DNA from: Zanthoxylum bungeanum
Taxonomy: Eukaryota > Streptophyta > Magnoliopsida > Sapindales > Rutaceae
Direction: 5' to 3'
Assembly (NCBI GenBank): GCA_019454045.1
Contig: SKCR01031864.1
Coordinates: 1 to 64,000, forward strand
DNA: 64,000 nt
Shown: positions 10,127-22,430 of the stretch, piece by piece
Numbering within the stretch: the first letter of the stretch is position 1
How the letters are laid out: every line of letters begins with the position of its first letter
The notes under the pieces: generated by a model
Told to the model about the DNA's origin: nothing
The model's input: only the letters and a program-made list of their open reading frames with translations
The model's database searches: none
Translations under genes and position numbers: made by a program

Positions 10127-12529
10127 TGTTGGGGTTGGTGCTCAGAGCGCCAATTCCCGGTTGTATTTCTTTATGAATACTTCTGTAAAACCTTATTATT
10201 TTGAATAATATATGCATTTTCTATAATATAATCTATCTTTTAATATGGTAAAGACGTAATGACCTTAGAATGACTAGTCATGGTGCAGTTGCAAAAGCGT
10301 CGCAACTGACATTGAGTTGTATCATGACGTTGTCATTCTCAGACTGTTCCTGGTCAATGTTTACACTACTTGGTCAGTATAGTAAACCCGTTGAGACTGG
10401 TACATGTCATATACTGGAATATATGATTCCAATGGTTTTCCAATGAACCATAAGTCTTGGAGACTAGTATAGACGTGAAAGGTGTTTATAGCGGATAAAC
10501 ATTGAACGACTCACCAAAGATTCTTAATGGATGGTACACCAACGTCAATAAGAATCTTATCGGGTTGAGTAACACTTGTGATTCTTAGACTTGAGATGCC
10601 ACTATAGGCACATGAGACATCTTCTACATTTAGATGGCAGTCACGTCACCGATCTATTTAGATCAGACATCCGCCTGTTCATTAGGTGTAGATAGATCCT
10701 CAGGGTGTCATGTGTGTATCTAGATAGGATCCGTCAGTTCTGTGTATCAGAGCATAGGTAGTCCATATGATTAGCAATCAGATAAAACCATGGGCCCGTG
10801 GTAAAATTTAGAAGTTATTTCTAAATGTTCATTTTCAGATTGCTAATAGAATAGTCGACTGGATAATCCCTATATAGATTTGACATTTACATCTATATCT
10901 ATGGGATTTATCCGGATACCTGTGACAGAGGAATTATACATTTGCCATGACCTCGACCTAAATGATTCAGCGAGTTTATCCGTGATCGTCATAATTTACG
11001 GGTGGATAAATTATGGACACGAAATTGGATTTCGTGACGGATATGCCTGAATCTAGAGAGTCTCACTAATGAAATATACTCGTAGAGCACTAGAGCAACA
11101 TTTATAAATAATACTGATTATTTATAAAGTCGTTTAAAGGTTAAACGCGCAAAATACATGTGTAGGGACCCGATAGTCATTTCCTTAATTTTTGTGTATT
11201 TGCATTTAATGCTTGATAATTCAAATACACATTAATTAATTGTCAAATTGAGATGTTTGACTAATATCATAAATGAATATATATGTATTTAATATTTAGT
11301 GTAAATATTATACATATATTTAATATATTTGTAATTAATTAATTAATTAATTAATTGTTAAATGATTAAATTAATTAAAGTATAGATATTTTAAGTTATG
11401 ATATTTGTTTTAATGGCTAAGTTGTAATTTTTGACTTGGTTGAAATTATCATTAAAGTGTAATGATCATTTTAACAAGTTGGCAAATTGAAATTCAAATG
11501 AAATGAAAACAAAATGTCTTGATTTTTTTCTAGCCAATTTCGGCCAAGGAAAAATTGTGAGCAAGTATATATTGTTTCATTTATTTTAGGGTTTGAATAA
11601 CCTAATAAACTTTATCAAACTCCATTAAAACAAAAGCAAAGAAGGTAGAGAGAAAGAAAAAGAAAATCAAAGAAAAGCTTGGAATTTAGTAAGTATTTCC
11701 AACCTTCCATCAGAGAGTAAATTGTTCCTCTGGTTGTGGGCTTCACTTGGTGATTTTCTTAAGTTTTTCTATTCTTTATTCTTTGTGTTTTTGATGGATG
11801 AAAGTTTGATGAAGGGGTTTAGCATGTATGAAGTTGGAAGAATGTTACTAGTGTAGTAATAAGCATTTTTTCATTGTTTTAGAACCTTGTTGCCATTCTA
11901 GAGTTATTGACCCACTCTTAAATGACCTATAATTGTTCTATAGTTGTGTCATTGTGTTGAGACTTGATTTGGATGGAGAAACATGATTGAAGTAATTGAT
12001 TTAACCAATTTGGTCTAATTTGTCCAATATGAAGAAATTGAAAAATTAGGGTTTAAGACCACTTCCAAATTTGGGGCTTTTCATTTATATGGTGTATTTG
12101 GATGTGTATATGATGCATATAAAATCTCATGTTGATTGGATTTCATTTGGATGTGGTTTGTGAACTTTGGAAGTGCAAAATGCACACTAATGTGCTTCTA
12201 GGAGGCTCACGGCCTTGAAGGAAAAATCCGGTTTTTTGTTGCTCTTTGTGTTTTGACATTTAGGACATGTTAATTCATCTTAGAAATGATTTAGAATCAT
12301 CCAAAATTTATTTGAACAATTTCGGACTAAAATGAACAAAATGCAATGTTTTGGGTAATTTGGTAATTACACAAAAATTTGATTTCTTGTGTAATATTTC
12401 ATAAATTGAATATTGGACAATTAAATAATAAGTTTATTTAATTAATCCGAGAAAAAATTTTGAAATCGGAAAATTTGATTTTCCAGTGTTTCCGCTGCGT
12501 TACCGGATATCCGCAATAAAATCCCTACA
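10127..12529 (+). repeat. 3' LTR of copia element B1
   Basis: It starts TGTTGGGGTTGGTGCTC and ends AAAATCCCTACA, with imperfect inverted termini; length is 2403 bases. It matches the solo LTR B2 (30626 onward) and the minus-strand LTR of B3, including GGGCCCGTGGTA (near 10792; B2 near 41159) and the terminal CCGCTGC block. Much of 11200-12450 is AT-rich. No gene is seen in it. Confidence 0.88.
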
Positions 12530-13380
12530 CACTCTACTAATCACATCATCCACACTTTTGGCTTAAACCCTAGAATTATCAAATTTGGATACCTATGTTA
12601 CCGCCAATTCCATGCTTATTTCCTCATTAATTGCAAACCCTAGCATGCCACTAACACCAACATGTTCAATATCATTAAAGTTTCAAAATCTCAATTTGGG
12701 TTAAGTAAATCTTACCTTCTTTCTTATTGTTGGTTCTTCTTATCTCTCAAATTCCATGGAGGTGTCAAGTCTTCTATGCTTCTTTCTCCTTCTCTCTCTT
12801 CTCTTTTTCATTTTTCTTCTTTTTCTTCTTCTTTTTCTTCTCTTCTTCTCTTCTTCTTCTGTCTTCTTCTTCTTCTTCCTTTTCTTTCTCTCCTGCACGT
12901 CTTCCACTCTTCTTTTTGTTCCCAATTTTGTGAATTTATGAATAGTACACCCCTTTTATATTTGGCCCTAAGAATTAGAAGAGTGTAAAAGTTTGTGGAT
13001 TTTACTAGAATGCCCTCGGTTACTATTAATCTGAATTTTGACATACATTTTGACCTATTTCTGCTCTGATTTTGGAAAAATATTCAACGTAAAAGTTGTA
13101 GATCTAGATCTCAGATTTCCAGTGGTATAAAATTCATAGAAATCGGAGTTCGAATGAGAAAGTTATAGGACTACGAGTCATTACACAGATATACAAATCC
13201 ATGACAATGAGGCATTATGTATTGTCGTCCCCAATGCATGCCACTATCCTATCCCTGAATTTAGGGTCTTGGGGCGTTACATATCACCATACCCTAGCCC
13301 TGAAACTGGTGGTCTTGGGGGTTAAGTATCGCCGTCCCTCAAGCCATTAAAACTAGAATCTAAGGGTGTTACGTGTCGTC
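12530..13380 (-). repeat. Element D, left LTR-like segment
   Basis: The block 13070-13170 (AAAGTTGTAGATCT, then TATAAAATTCATA and AAATCGGAGTT) matches 28390-28500 in the right segment. On the minus strand the segment would begin GTAACACCC (near 13374), the usual start of gypsy LTRs of the Tekay/Del kind. Bases 13200-13380 contain three degenerate repeats of about 60 bases with TCTTGGGG and GTTAC. The left edge is cut by B1. Family assignment is tentative. Confidence 0.4.
12779..12895 (+). repeat. CT/CTT-rich low-complexity tract
   Basis: A long pyrimidine run of TTCTTC and TTTCTTC units. It makes spurious open frames on both strands (Ser/Phe/Leu-rich forward, Lys/Arg/Glu-rich reverse) that should not be taken as genes. 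Confidence 0.95.
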
Positions 13381-14494
13381 CTCCCCCAAGTCCTGCTCTA
13401 CATATGCATATGTCATGTCCGTCAATTACAGTAACCGTCAATTCCATATCTGAATCAAGTTACAACTGAGGTGGGTTTTTTCCCAATGCCTCGAAAAATC
13501 AATAAAATCATTCTTTTACAGTCAACACTTTCGAAAATATTTTCATTCATAATGTAACTGAAATAAACTTGATTAATGCCATCTGCGCTTAAAAGTAAGT
13601 CTCATTTCAATAGCAAATAAGTAAATATCATTTTGAAAAGAAAGGTCCACTCACAGATTTGGAATCTGGCTAGCATAACATCCATTCGTCGAAGAAGATT
13701 GTGCTTTCTGCTGTAAATCTATGATTGATAGACTTAGTTACAATATGTTTCGGAACTAGGCTAAATTTCTTATTCAAGTAGTTGTTATTACTGCATAGTG
13801 TATAATTTTGTGACATGTTGTAATGTATAAATATAAGATGATATGAAACTCTTAAGGTGGTCTCTAACATCCTAAGTTGGGATTGAAATGAAATGAAATT
13901 GTTTATGTCATGTGTCGCGATGTCAAGTCTTGCGCGTCGCGACGCCCATATAAGTAGAACAAGGCAGAGATAATTTCCAGTTTCGCATCGCGACATCAAG
14001 GGTTGAGTGTAATTCCAACTTACATTTTGACTTACGCTCGAGCATCGCGATGCATTCGCTTCCATACCAAAAACAGAGCATTCACATGCTCGGCATCGTG
14101 ACGCCAACCTAGACGCATCGCGACGCTACCCTATTTTCAGGGCCAAAAATCAATTCTCCATGGCACTTCCCAAGGTAATTCCAACACTTTCATCTACACT
14201 TTAACATGTTAGAACATCATTCATCACAAACTATATTTCCCCCAACACATTCACATACAATTGCCAAGAGTTTATTATGCCACCTTTGAACTTTCCATCA
14301 TGACCAAACCAAATTCATATATTAACATCAATTCAACACTTGAACTAATATAATTAACATCAATTGAAACAAACATAACCCTTTTTTAACTAGGTGAGAA
14401 TTCGGCCAGCCCCTCTAGGTTCGGGAAAATGGGCATTTGACAAACAAACATAATATATGTCTTTATCAACAGGAAAGTGCATGATTACACATGT
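13381..14494. repeat. Element D middle part with GTCGCGACGC near-palindromes
   Basis: No coding domain is recognised. GCATCGCGACGC-like near-palindromes recur at about 13912, 13935, 13985, 14043, 14092 and 14115. A related GTCGCGACGCC occurs in the G LTR near 3020. The stretch 14160-14494 is AT-rich and continues, across element E, into 28000 onward. Confidence 0.45.
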
Positions 14495-15953
14495 TGTAGG
14501 CACTATATTTTTGCGTATAATTCCCGATGATGAGTCTGACATGGAGACACTACCTCTTTAAATTGTGGAAGTCGCTGGAAACGGACGTCGGAATTGAAGA
14601 GTCAGACATGACATCTTGTTGGATTTAATTCGCTTTTTAGCTTCAGGTTCGCTTGTTGGACCTCTGTTTTAAAACACATCCTTAGACCAAACCCCCGCAA
14701 GTCACCACCAACCCACACACCAAACCCACACATCACCAACAACACACATACAAACCCTCCTCATACTGCCCAATTCACACCCCTTGAACACGCCCACTGC
14801 CCCTGAAGTCAGCCCCTGAACACGCCCACTGCCCCTGCAGCAACCCCTGAACACGCCCACTGCCCCTGAAGTCAGCCCCTGAACACATCCAGCCCTGAAA
14901 ATTGCCTCTGATACATGCCCATCACCTTCCAAATTAAACAAAAAAAACATATTAAACACATGCTAAAATCAAGAAAAATCACATTCCCTAATTAAAAGAT
15001 ACAAATCAAATCATATCTAATCACTTCCCTAATTAAAGATTTTTCTCTATCACACACTAATTAAAAAAATCTCCCATAATTACACAAATCCTTTCCCTTT
15101 TCACACAAGGTAAACTCCAACCCTTTGCCTATAAAAAGAAGCCTAAACCCAACATGGAAGCCCTCGCTCATTCACGCAAGAAGCACTCCAAAAAACCCTA
15201 GCTCATTCATCATATTCACGGCAAGCACATAAATAAATAAACCCTAGCAGCACTCATCTCTCCCTCCAGGTTCAACACGTCACAAGCCACTCACTCCTTT
15301 ACACACACACGTCCCTTACTTAAACACTCACCCACCTCAACCCTCAACAACAAACAAATCAGGAGCCCTCACGCACAGAACCTACACTCACGAACAGACC
15401 ATGCACTCACGCACACAGGCCGTAAGCCCCCCACACCAAGAACCCTAAATCACTCCTTGCACGTTCCTCACACCACTCGGCACTTAAACACACACCACAC
15501 GGCAAGCCAATGAGGGCAACGTAGACACAAGAATAGCCCCAACGACCAAACAATAAGAAGCCACCAAACACAAAACCTATAACCGAACAATAACCAAGCT
15601 GAAAACATTCCAAAACGGCCCCCTACAGTCCCCAAAAATGTCCCAAAAATCGACCCTAGAATAGCAGTAAAAGACACCCAAAACAGTTAGCAAAACGGTG
15701 AAACAGCGAAGGAAAACAACAAACCAGTGAACCGGATGAGTTGCGGAGCAACAACCCTTCCGACAACCGTGTAGTGCACTTCCGAGAAACGACTTAAGAG
15801 GTTAGACCTGAGGGCACCTTTTTTATTTATGCTCCTTTATTTTTCTTTATTTTCTTACTTTATTTCGCATGGGTATTGTTGATTAATGTATGCTATGGCT
15901 ATTGGATGAATGGAATATGTGTCATCTCTTCTGGTATATCAGATGGAAACCCA

Positions 15954-18037
15954 TGTAGGAGTTTCAATCAAGTCCCAAGATCATAAATCATGCATAAAAA
16001 CGAATAGAATACAACCAAGGAGTAAGGCGGAATTCATACTCACATTGATGGGTTTTGATGAAATGAAACAAAGACCAAAAAAACGCACTGCATGTTGCTC
16101 CCTGGCAGTGAGCTACGAATGGTAGGGGCTACACGGTGGTGGGGTGTCTTCCTCCTTGTTCATTCGGCCATGGATGTCACCATTGAAGCTCCAAGCTTCA
16201 AGCTTTTCCATGCTCACAAATTCGTTTCCCTATCACCTATGTATAACCCAAGGTGTGCTAGCACTACTTCATCTTCTTTGATTCTCCATTTGATTCGGTC
16301 ATACCAGAAATTGAGGAGAAAAAAAGGTTCAAAACCGTGAGAAGAGAAGAAAGAAAAGAGGGGGAAGAAGAATGCGTAAAAGGAAGAGTGGAGAGTGAGA
16401 GAAAAAGAAATGTAATTAGGTTTCTATATTTCTAAAATTAATTAAAAACCATTTACATTTCTTTTAACTTTCCATTTACCAAAAGTCAAAAAAGTAAAAG
16501 CAAAAGTTGCTTTTTCACCTTCTACATCAATCACTCAAATCAGTCAAATCACGTGACACATTCACATCACTCAAAGTGACATTTGATTTGACGCTTGATG
16601 TGACTTGCGATTTGACGCACAATTTGACTTGCGTGCCACACTCGAATTCGAAATGTGAATGCGCTCGCAAATAATCCCGGGCTCGGGTTCGTAATTCCAA
16701 ATTAACGAATTTTCCGTCGCGTCGTAATTAAATGATTACGCCTAGCGAAATCACTATTCACGTCGCTAACGAATTAATTCTAATTAATTCGTTCGCCCGA
16801 ATTAAATCCAATTTTAATTCCGCGTCGAAATCCAGTTTCGATTAATATATCGAATATATTAATTTTACCGATTAATTCCAAATTAATCGTTCTCTCTCTT
16901 TAACGATATTTTTTATCCGAGATAAAATATCTCCGTAATTAATCCCAGATTAATTTTCTCTCTTCCAATTAATCCCAGAGTAATTAAAGTGCGAGTCATA
17001 CGTCATCGGTGAATCTTCAGGAACCGACCCATGAGATCTCCGGATATGTTGGCAGTAAATACGGTCGTCGGACTATCCGAACACGTAAGTATCGCGTACT
17101 ACGTTTATACCGATTTACAAGACAAGGTTGGCCTCTAGCAAAGCGCCATGCCTACCCAATTCTCCAGAAATATTCTTACAGGAATATATAGATCTGTATC
17201 AAGCGTAATATACCGTAGTATTGTGTATATCGGCCCAGTATCGGATAGTCACGTGCTAGGGCTGGGGCTGGATAAGTGTCTGCCCCGTCCGAAGCACATG
17301 TCGGATGTCTGGTAACTAGTCTCTATAATCGGATATACATGACCTTGTCATAATATCCAGATGGCCGGCCAGCACTTAAAAGACTAATACCGTATCCTGC
17401 GTGACATCATCTCCACTATGACTGAAGTGATACTTCCGTCTCGACATCACACCCAATACACTACGACTCTCTGATAAACCCAGAAGCGGTGTACGCAGAA
17501 CCGGTTAAAGCCCTGTACCACCAAGACCAAAGTCTACCGATTATCGCAAGTATTAGCGATGCAAGTCTCAGGTTAAGACTATACACACCTACCTTGATTT
17601 CGGCCTCCCATAGACACAAAGTCATAATACCAATGGGATTCCGAGGGGTCTATCCAGAGCGAAGCTGTTTCCCGTACCATCGGTGAAACACAACCTCCTA
17701 TCGCACTTGCATAAGTATCCAATACTTAAATATATGAGAACTATGCCGTTGTGCCCTCACAACGCGCACAAGTGCAATACTAGCCTATTCCGCATTATCG
17801 ATGTCCTGTCTCGATAATACTCCAGCTAGGGATATTTAATGATTAATCCTTCGTGGACTGATACTGTCTCATATCATCTCAATCCAGGAACTAATCATAT
17901 GGACCTCTCTTCATTTATACATATATGGTGATCTAATCACAAATGATGAGAGTGCAATTTCCCTGTCACATAGTTAATTTGTACAACAACACTGTGATCT
18001 GTACAAATAGTGACGCTATGGGTCATATTATCCAACA
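15954..18037 (-). repeat. Solo LTR of family A
   Basis: On the minus strand it begins TGTTGGATAATATGACCC (at 18037) and ends GAAACTCCTACA (at 15954); length is 2084 bases. It is flanked by the exact duplication ACCCA (15949-15953 and 18038-18042). The uninterrupted sequence is seen in the other E LTR near 26391-26400. No internal region is present, so it arose by LTR-LTR recombination. The micro-hairpin array lies at about 16685-16995 and the potential splice donor (ACTCAC on this strand) at 16038-16043. Confidence 0.93.
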
Positions 18038-18226
18038 ACCCAGACGTAAATTCCATAGCCGAATCCGAATGGACGGTAGTGTGGTCTGTACTTGGGAAAC
18101 AACTCCACGTACCACTTGAGCAAACGGTAAATATTTCACTTTATTTTACCTTGTTCGTCTATTATTCGCATTTTACATTCCGCCATTTACTTTCCTTACG
18201 TTATTTGTTTGTGTATTGATGATATA

Positions 18227-18900
18227 GTACGCATGGGAAAATCAAGTTGGATTAAAGGTCCTCCGTTTTGAGGGATGAAAAGCCTAAGGGCTACCTTTGA
18301 CACAATGTTTTGCCGCGCCAGACGAAGTACGTTTGATTGAATATGAGATATGTTTAATCGGACATACGGAGTTCCACATTATTGTCTCATTCATTTGTAT
18401 GCATGGTAATATAATGCGCATGGGCTAACTAGGGTGGATTAAAGGTCCTCTATTCGAGGGAAATGCCTAAAGGCTACCTTTACCAAGATGTTTTGCCGCG
18501 CCTTTTATTATGTCATTTACCATTTGCATATCATTGCTTTATTTACGCATGCATTGCATTCTAGTGCGTATGGGCTAACTAGGGTGGATTAAAGGTCCTC
18601 TTTTCGAGGGAAATGCCTAAAGGCTACCTTTACCATGATGTTTTGCCATGCCGGACGAGGTACACTCGATTGAACATGAAATGTGTTCAATCGGGCATAC
18701 AAGGTCCCATATTATTTCTTTGTTTATTCATGTATTGATAATTTAATGCGCATGGGCTAACTATGGTGGATTAAAGGTCCTCTATTCGAGGGAAATGCCT
18801 AAGGGCTACCTTTACCACGATGTTTTACCGCGCCGGACGAAGTGCACTCGATTAAATATGAAATGTGTTCAATCGGGCACACGAGGTCCTACATTGTGTA
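18227..18900 (+). repeat. Four-copy tandem array in the 5' LTR of E (about 150-185 bases per unit)
   Basis: Units start near 18227, 18414, 18565 and 18745. Each has GGTGGATTAAAGGTCCTC or a variant, GGCTACCTTTACCA, GATGTTTTGCCGCGCC and, in three of four, a TGAAATGTGTTCAATCGGGC-like block. The same array is in the 3' LTR at about 26577-27250. Confidence 0.9.
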
Positions 18901-18949
18901 TTTGTTTATCCATGCATGTGTTTGTGTCATTTCAGATGCCATTTTGGTA

Positions 18950-19165
18950 ATCTCGTTCAAACGTGTTTCTGAACGCTACACGAACGTATGCATTCTGTCT
19001 CAGTCCATTCGAACGCGTTTACGAACACTACTCGAATGCGTATGTGTTTTATTTCATCATGCATCAGGTCTTATCCCGTTCGAATACGTTCTCGAACGCT
19101 ATACGAATGCGAACACTCTGTTTACCGTTCGAACGCGTTTTCAAACGCTTCACGAACACACATAC
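18950..19165 (+). repeat. GTTCGAACGCG-rich repeats in the 5' LTR of E
   Basis: Four divergent units of about 50-70 bases, each with GTTCGAACGCGTTT or a variant followed by CGAACGCTACACGAACG-like sequence. The copy in the 3' LTR is at 27305-27515. TTCGAA is self-complementary, so each unit holds small palindromes. Confidence 0.85.
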
Positions 19166-19640
19166 AGTGAACAAATTTTTTTTCATCATATTTCATGCAT
19201 GTTCGCTTATTTGGTAATTTCTTTTGCATTACATAATTAATCATATCATTTCATTATTGACACTTTTACTATTATCATTTATTTATATTCCCGCATTTAT
19301 CTACTTAATGTGTTTGTGAGAATGTGTGCTTGCCTTTATTTCACTTACTTCTATGCATGTGAACTTAGAAATAGAATACTCTTGGAATATATGTTGCGTA
19401 GAGTCGATTAAATTATGCAAAATCATTTCATTAAAAGTGGCATAGTAATGGACCATTCCGAACCAACGTTTGAGGTTTTCCCTTGCGAGGGGTGAGTGCG
19501 GCCTTAAATCATTTTCCGGTTCACACCGGGTGGCGACTCCATTTTTATTATTCTTTGGTGTAGTCCCCCATGGGCTACTCCGTACTCCCAACGAAGCCGT
19601 GAGCCTGGAACAGCGTCGCCGATTTCTGTGTCCTACAGTC

Positions 19641-19658
19641 TGGTGACTCCACTAGGGA
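19641..19658 (+). other. Primer-binding site of element E
   Basis: TGGTGACTCCACTAGGGA lies three bases after the 5' LTR. It resembles the TGGCGACTC...GGGGA type of site, which is assigned to tRNA-Arg in Ogre-like elements, not the initiator-Met type used by family A. The tRNA identity is inference. Confidence 0.6.
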
Positions 19659-20160
19659 TAGAGAATTGGCCCCGAAATAATGTCTTGTAGTGATTGTGAT
19701 TTGTGCTTTAGTTAACTGTGTCTATAGTGGGTTGATGGTGTTTAATCAAAGGCATTGTTAAGGTTAGGTGACGGTTTGGTGTCTTCTGTCATTCACTACC
19801 TTTCTATAAGGAAAAGCTGTGAAGGCACCTAGATAATCATTACTCGTAGCTCGTTGTGACAGACTAATTTGGAGGACTTGTTGTTTATTCCTGTCACCAA
19901 GGCGATAAGAGCTTAAAAGGCTTGGGTTTCTAAGAGAGTTCACTTCGCCCTCCCTCTAGGGTATCTTCAATAGGAAATCCATTTGACAGTCAGTCACGCA
20001 CCATAACACGTTGGCACATATCGTAAGGTATAAAAAAGGTGCGCTCACTTGGTCACTCGAACCCTTGAGTAGGGAGACCTAGTTGTGGGCAATCCTTCGC
20101 CAGCGAGAGCCTTTATCTAAACTCCCACAAACCCACACGTGGACCATAGTTGTACGACCA

Positions 20161-20782
20161 ATAGAAACTATTTCCTTGTGCTTGTGTTTAGGGACCATCA
20201 TCATTTGGATTAAGTTGGACTTCTTGTCAGAAATGCGAACTTGTTGGGCCATTTAAACTGGGATGAATTCGTATCTCATGACAATTGGGCTAAAAGTTTC
20301 TAAAATGCCGATGGGCCACTCTGTAGAAATTGTTTCTTTATGCTTATTCTTAGGACCATCATCATTTGGACTCGGTTGGACTTCTTGTCAGAAATACGAA
20401 CTTGTTGGGCCATTTAAACTAGGATGAGTTCGTATCTTATGACATTTGGGCTAAAAGTTTCTAAAATGCCGATGGGCCACTCTGTAGAAATTGTTTCTTT
20501 TTGCTTATGCTTAGTACCATCATCATTTGGACTCAGTTAGACTTCTTGTCAGAAAGGTGAACTTGTTGGGCCATTTAAACTGGGATGAGTTCGTATCTTA
20601 TGACAATGGGCTAAAAGTTTCTAAAATGCTGATGTGTCATCCTGTGTTTGGGCCTCTTATCATTTGAAGTTGTTTAACCATGTTATCGCAAAGGTGTAAA
20701 CATGTTGGGCTTTTTCAACTGGGACAAGTTTGCACCTTGCAATAATATGATTGAAGCTTTAAAATGACAAGAGGCCGACTTA
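20161..20782 (+). repeat. Leader of E: four tandem units of about 160 bases
   Basis: Units begin near 20161, 20325, 20485 and 20645. The first three are close, sharing ACTTCTTGTCAGAAA, TTGTTGGGCCATTTAAACT and GCTAAAAGTTTCTAAAATGC. The fourth is diverged but keeps TGTTGGGC and AACTGGGA. No long frame runs through them. The stretch 19659-20160 before them is leader without a recognisable feature. Confidence 0.85.
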
Positions 20783-20892
20783 TATATTCCATGCATTGCA
20801 CGTATACATGCTGACTGATAATTTTAAAAGACACCATAGATTCTCATTGGGTTAGGAAAGAGGGAAGACTCATCAAAAGGCCGATAGAAAAC

Positions 20893-22224
20893 ATGAGCGA
20901 ATCAGAGGACGAGGTATCCCGTATGGATCAGTTGGTGACCAATCTCACCAAGGTTACTGAACAGTTTCAAGCCTTAACTACTGCTATGGCTAATATGGTC
21001 GTGCCCCATGCTGGGGGAAACTCTGAGAATGTTAGGCGTGACGAGCCTCCGAACAGGTTGGGGGATGACATCCCCGCTTTTGATGATGACATTGCTGAAT
21101 ATGCGGCAGGAAGAATGACTGGGTCTCAGTCAGAATTGCAGAAGCTCCGGGATCAGGTAGAATCGGTTACCCGTAAGCTGAAGGGTAAGCATGATGACTT
21201 GTTGGACTATGAGGTGATTAATTTTGAGGAGCAGCTGCCAGCTCAGTTCAAAATGCCTGACATAGCCAAGTTCAACGGGAACGGGGATCCGAGGGTCCAT
21301 CTTTGACAATATATTTCAGTGATAAGTTTAGTAGGCCTGTTGCAGCGTCAGTTTCAGAAGATGTTCGGGATGTCGCTTGAAGGGGCACCCATAGTGTGGT
21401 ATCATGGCCTGGAGAGAAATTTCAAAGATGATTGGAGGGCATTAGCAGATGCCTTTCTAAAAAAATATGTCACAGATTTAGAGATCGATTTGTCGCTTCG
21501 TGACTTGGAGAATACCAAGCAGAAACCGGAGGAAAGTTTCAAAGAGTATGTAGATCGCTGGAGGAGCCAGCTCCTGAAGATGCCGACTCGGCCTTCGAAG
21601 AAGGACCAGATCAAAATGATCATCAATGGCACCAAGCCCTCTATTTATGGTAAGCTGAGGAGGATGACTTCGATGATTGCTGATTTTCGACAGTTGAGGG
21701 AGACTGTTACGGATATTGAGGAGGAAGGAATTGAGAAAAGAAAGTTCTATGGCCAGAAAAGAAGGACTTTTGGGGGGCATTCTGAGACTAAGCCCGCTAC
21801 TGCCGAGGTTGCTGTCATCTGGAACCAGCATTTCTATAACCTGAGGAAGCCTTTATCTAAGGTGCTTGAGAGGTTGAAGGGACAAGGAATCATAAAACCC
21901 TTAGAAGCTAAACCACTCCCCCACCCTCCACCGCCACACCTCAATATGAACCTTTATTATCACTTCCACCAGAAACATGGCCATGACACCGATAACTGCA
22001 TCCGCCTCAGGCATGAAATCGAACACCTCATAGATTCCCATAAAATACCCGACTTGGAAAAAGAACAACCCAACACACACAGAAATCCTCTACCAAACTA
22101 CCACTCCGTTCCACCACCCACCTACATGATCAACTCCGGCCTACCCGAAAGCTTTGTCCTCCAAACTCTGAACCACCCAGTTTCTTTCATTGGGATAGGG
22201 AACGACAACAGTGGAAAACCATAG
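20893..22224 (+). pseudogene. gag: Gag of element E (one nonsense codon)
   Basis: Gag forms the virus-like particle in which element RNA is copied. A single frame runs from ATG 20893 to the stop at 22222-22224 (443 codons), broken only by TGA 21304-21306. The context is PKF/AKFNGNGDPRVHL then QYISVISL, where related gags have Arg, so a CGA to TGA change at a CpG is likely. The N-terminus is acidic with a short coiled-coil-like stretch (LVTNLTKVTEQFQALTTAM). The central part (APIVWYHGL, KDDWRALADAF, EESFKEYVDRWRSQ) matches the Retrotrans_gag domain. Near the C-terminus YYHFHQKHGHDTDNC keeps the H and last C of the zinc-knuckle-like motif but lacks a first Cys. It is the only sizeable coding region of the element. 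Confidence 0.88.
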
Positions 22225-22430
22225 GCCGAGGAAGAAGGCAATGCTGCGAATGATGAAGTTGTTCCTCCTAGTTTATTTGATCTTGCATTCTTAATAAAGA
22301 CATTAATTTTATCTACTTGTTCAAACCTTTTCTTAATGATGATAAAGACATTCATTTCGCTTACTTGCCTAAGTCTCTTCCTTTCAACCTGCAACATGAG
22401 TATATTTGACAAAAGCATTAAACCCTGGTA

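Larger units (their letters stand above)
14495..19637 (+). repeat. 5' LTR of element E (interrupted)
   Basis: TGTAGG...CCTACA termini. It includes a short tandem repeat with GAACACGCCCACTGCCCCT (14785-14895), a solo A LTR (15954-18037), a four-copy array (18227-18900) and GTTCGAACGCG repeats (18950-19165). The matching uninterrupted copy is the 3' LTR at 24890. Confidence 0.87.

Noticed and set aside
12727..12933. Ser/Phe/Leu-rich or Lys/Arg-rich small proteins
   Set aside because: Produced by the CT-rich low-complexity tract; open in several frames on both strands.
18950..19165. Heat-shock elements in the GTTCGAACGCG repeats
   Set aside because: Heat-shock elements need GAA and TTC blocks separated by two bases; here TTC and GAA are directly adjacent.
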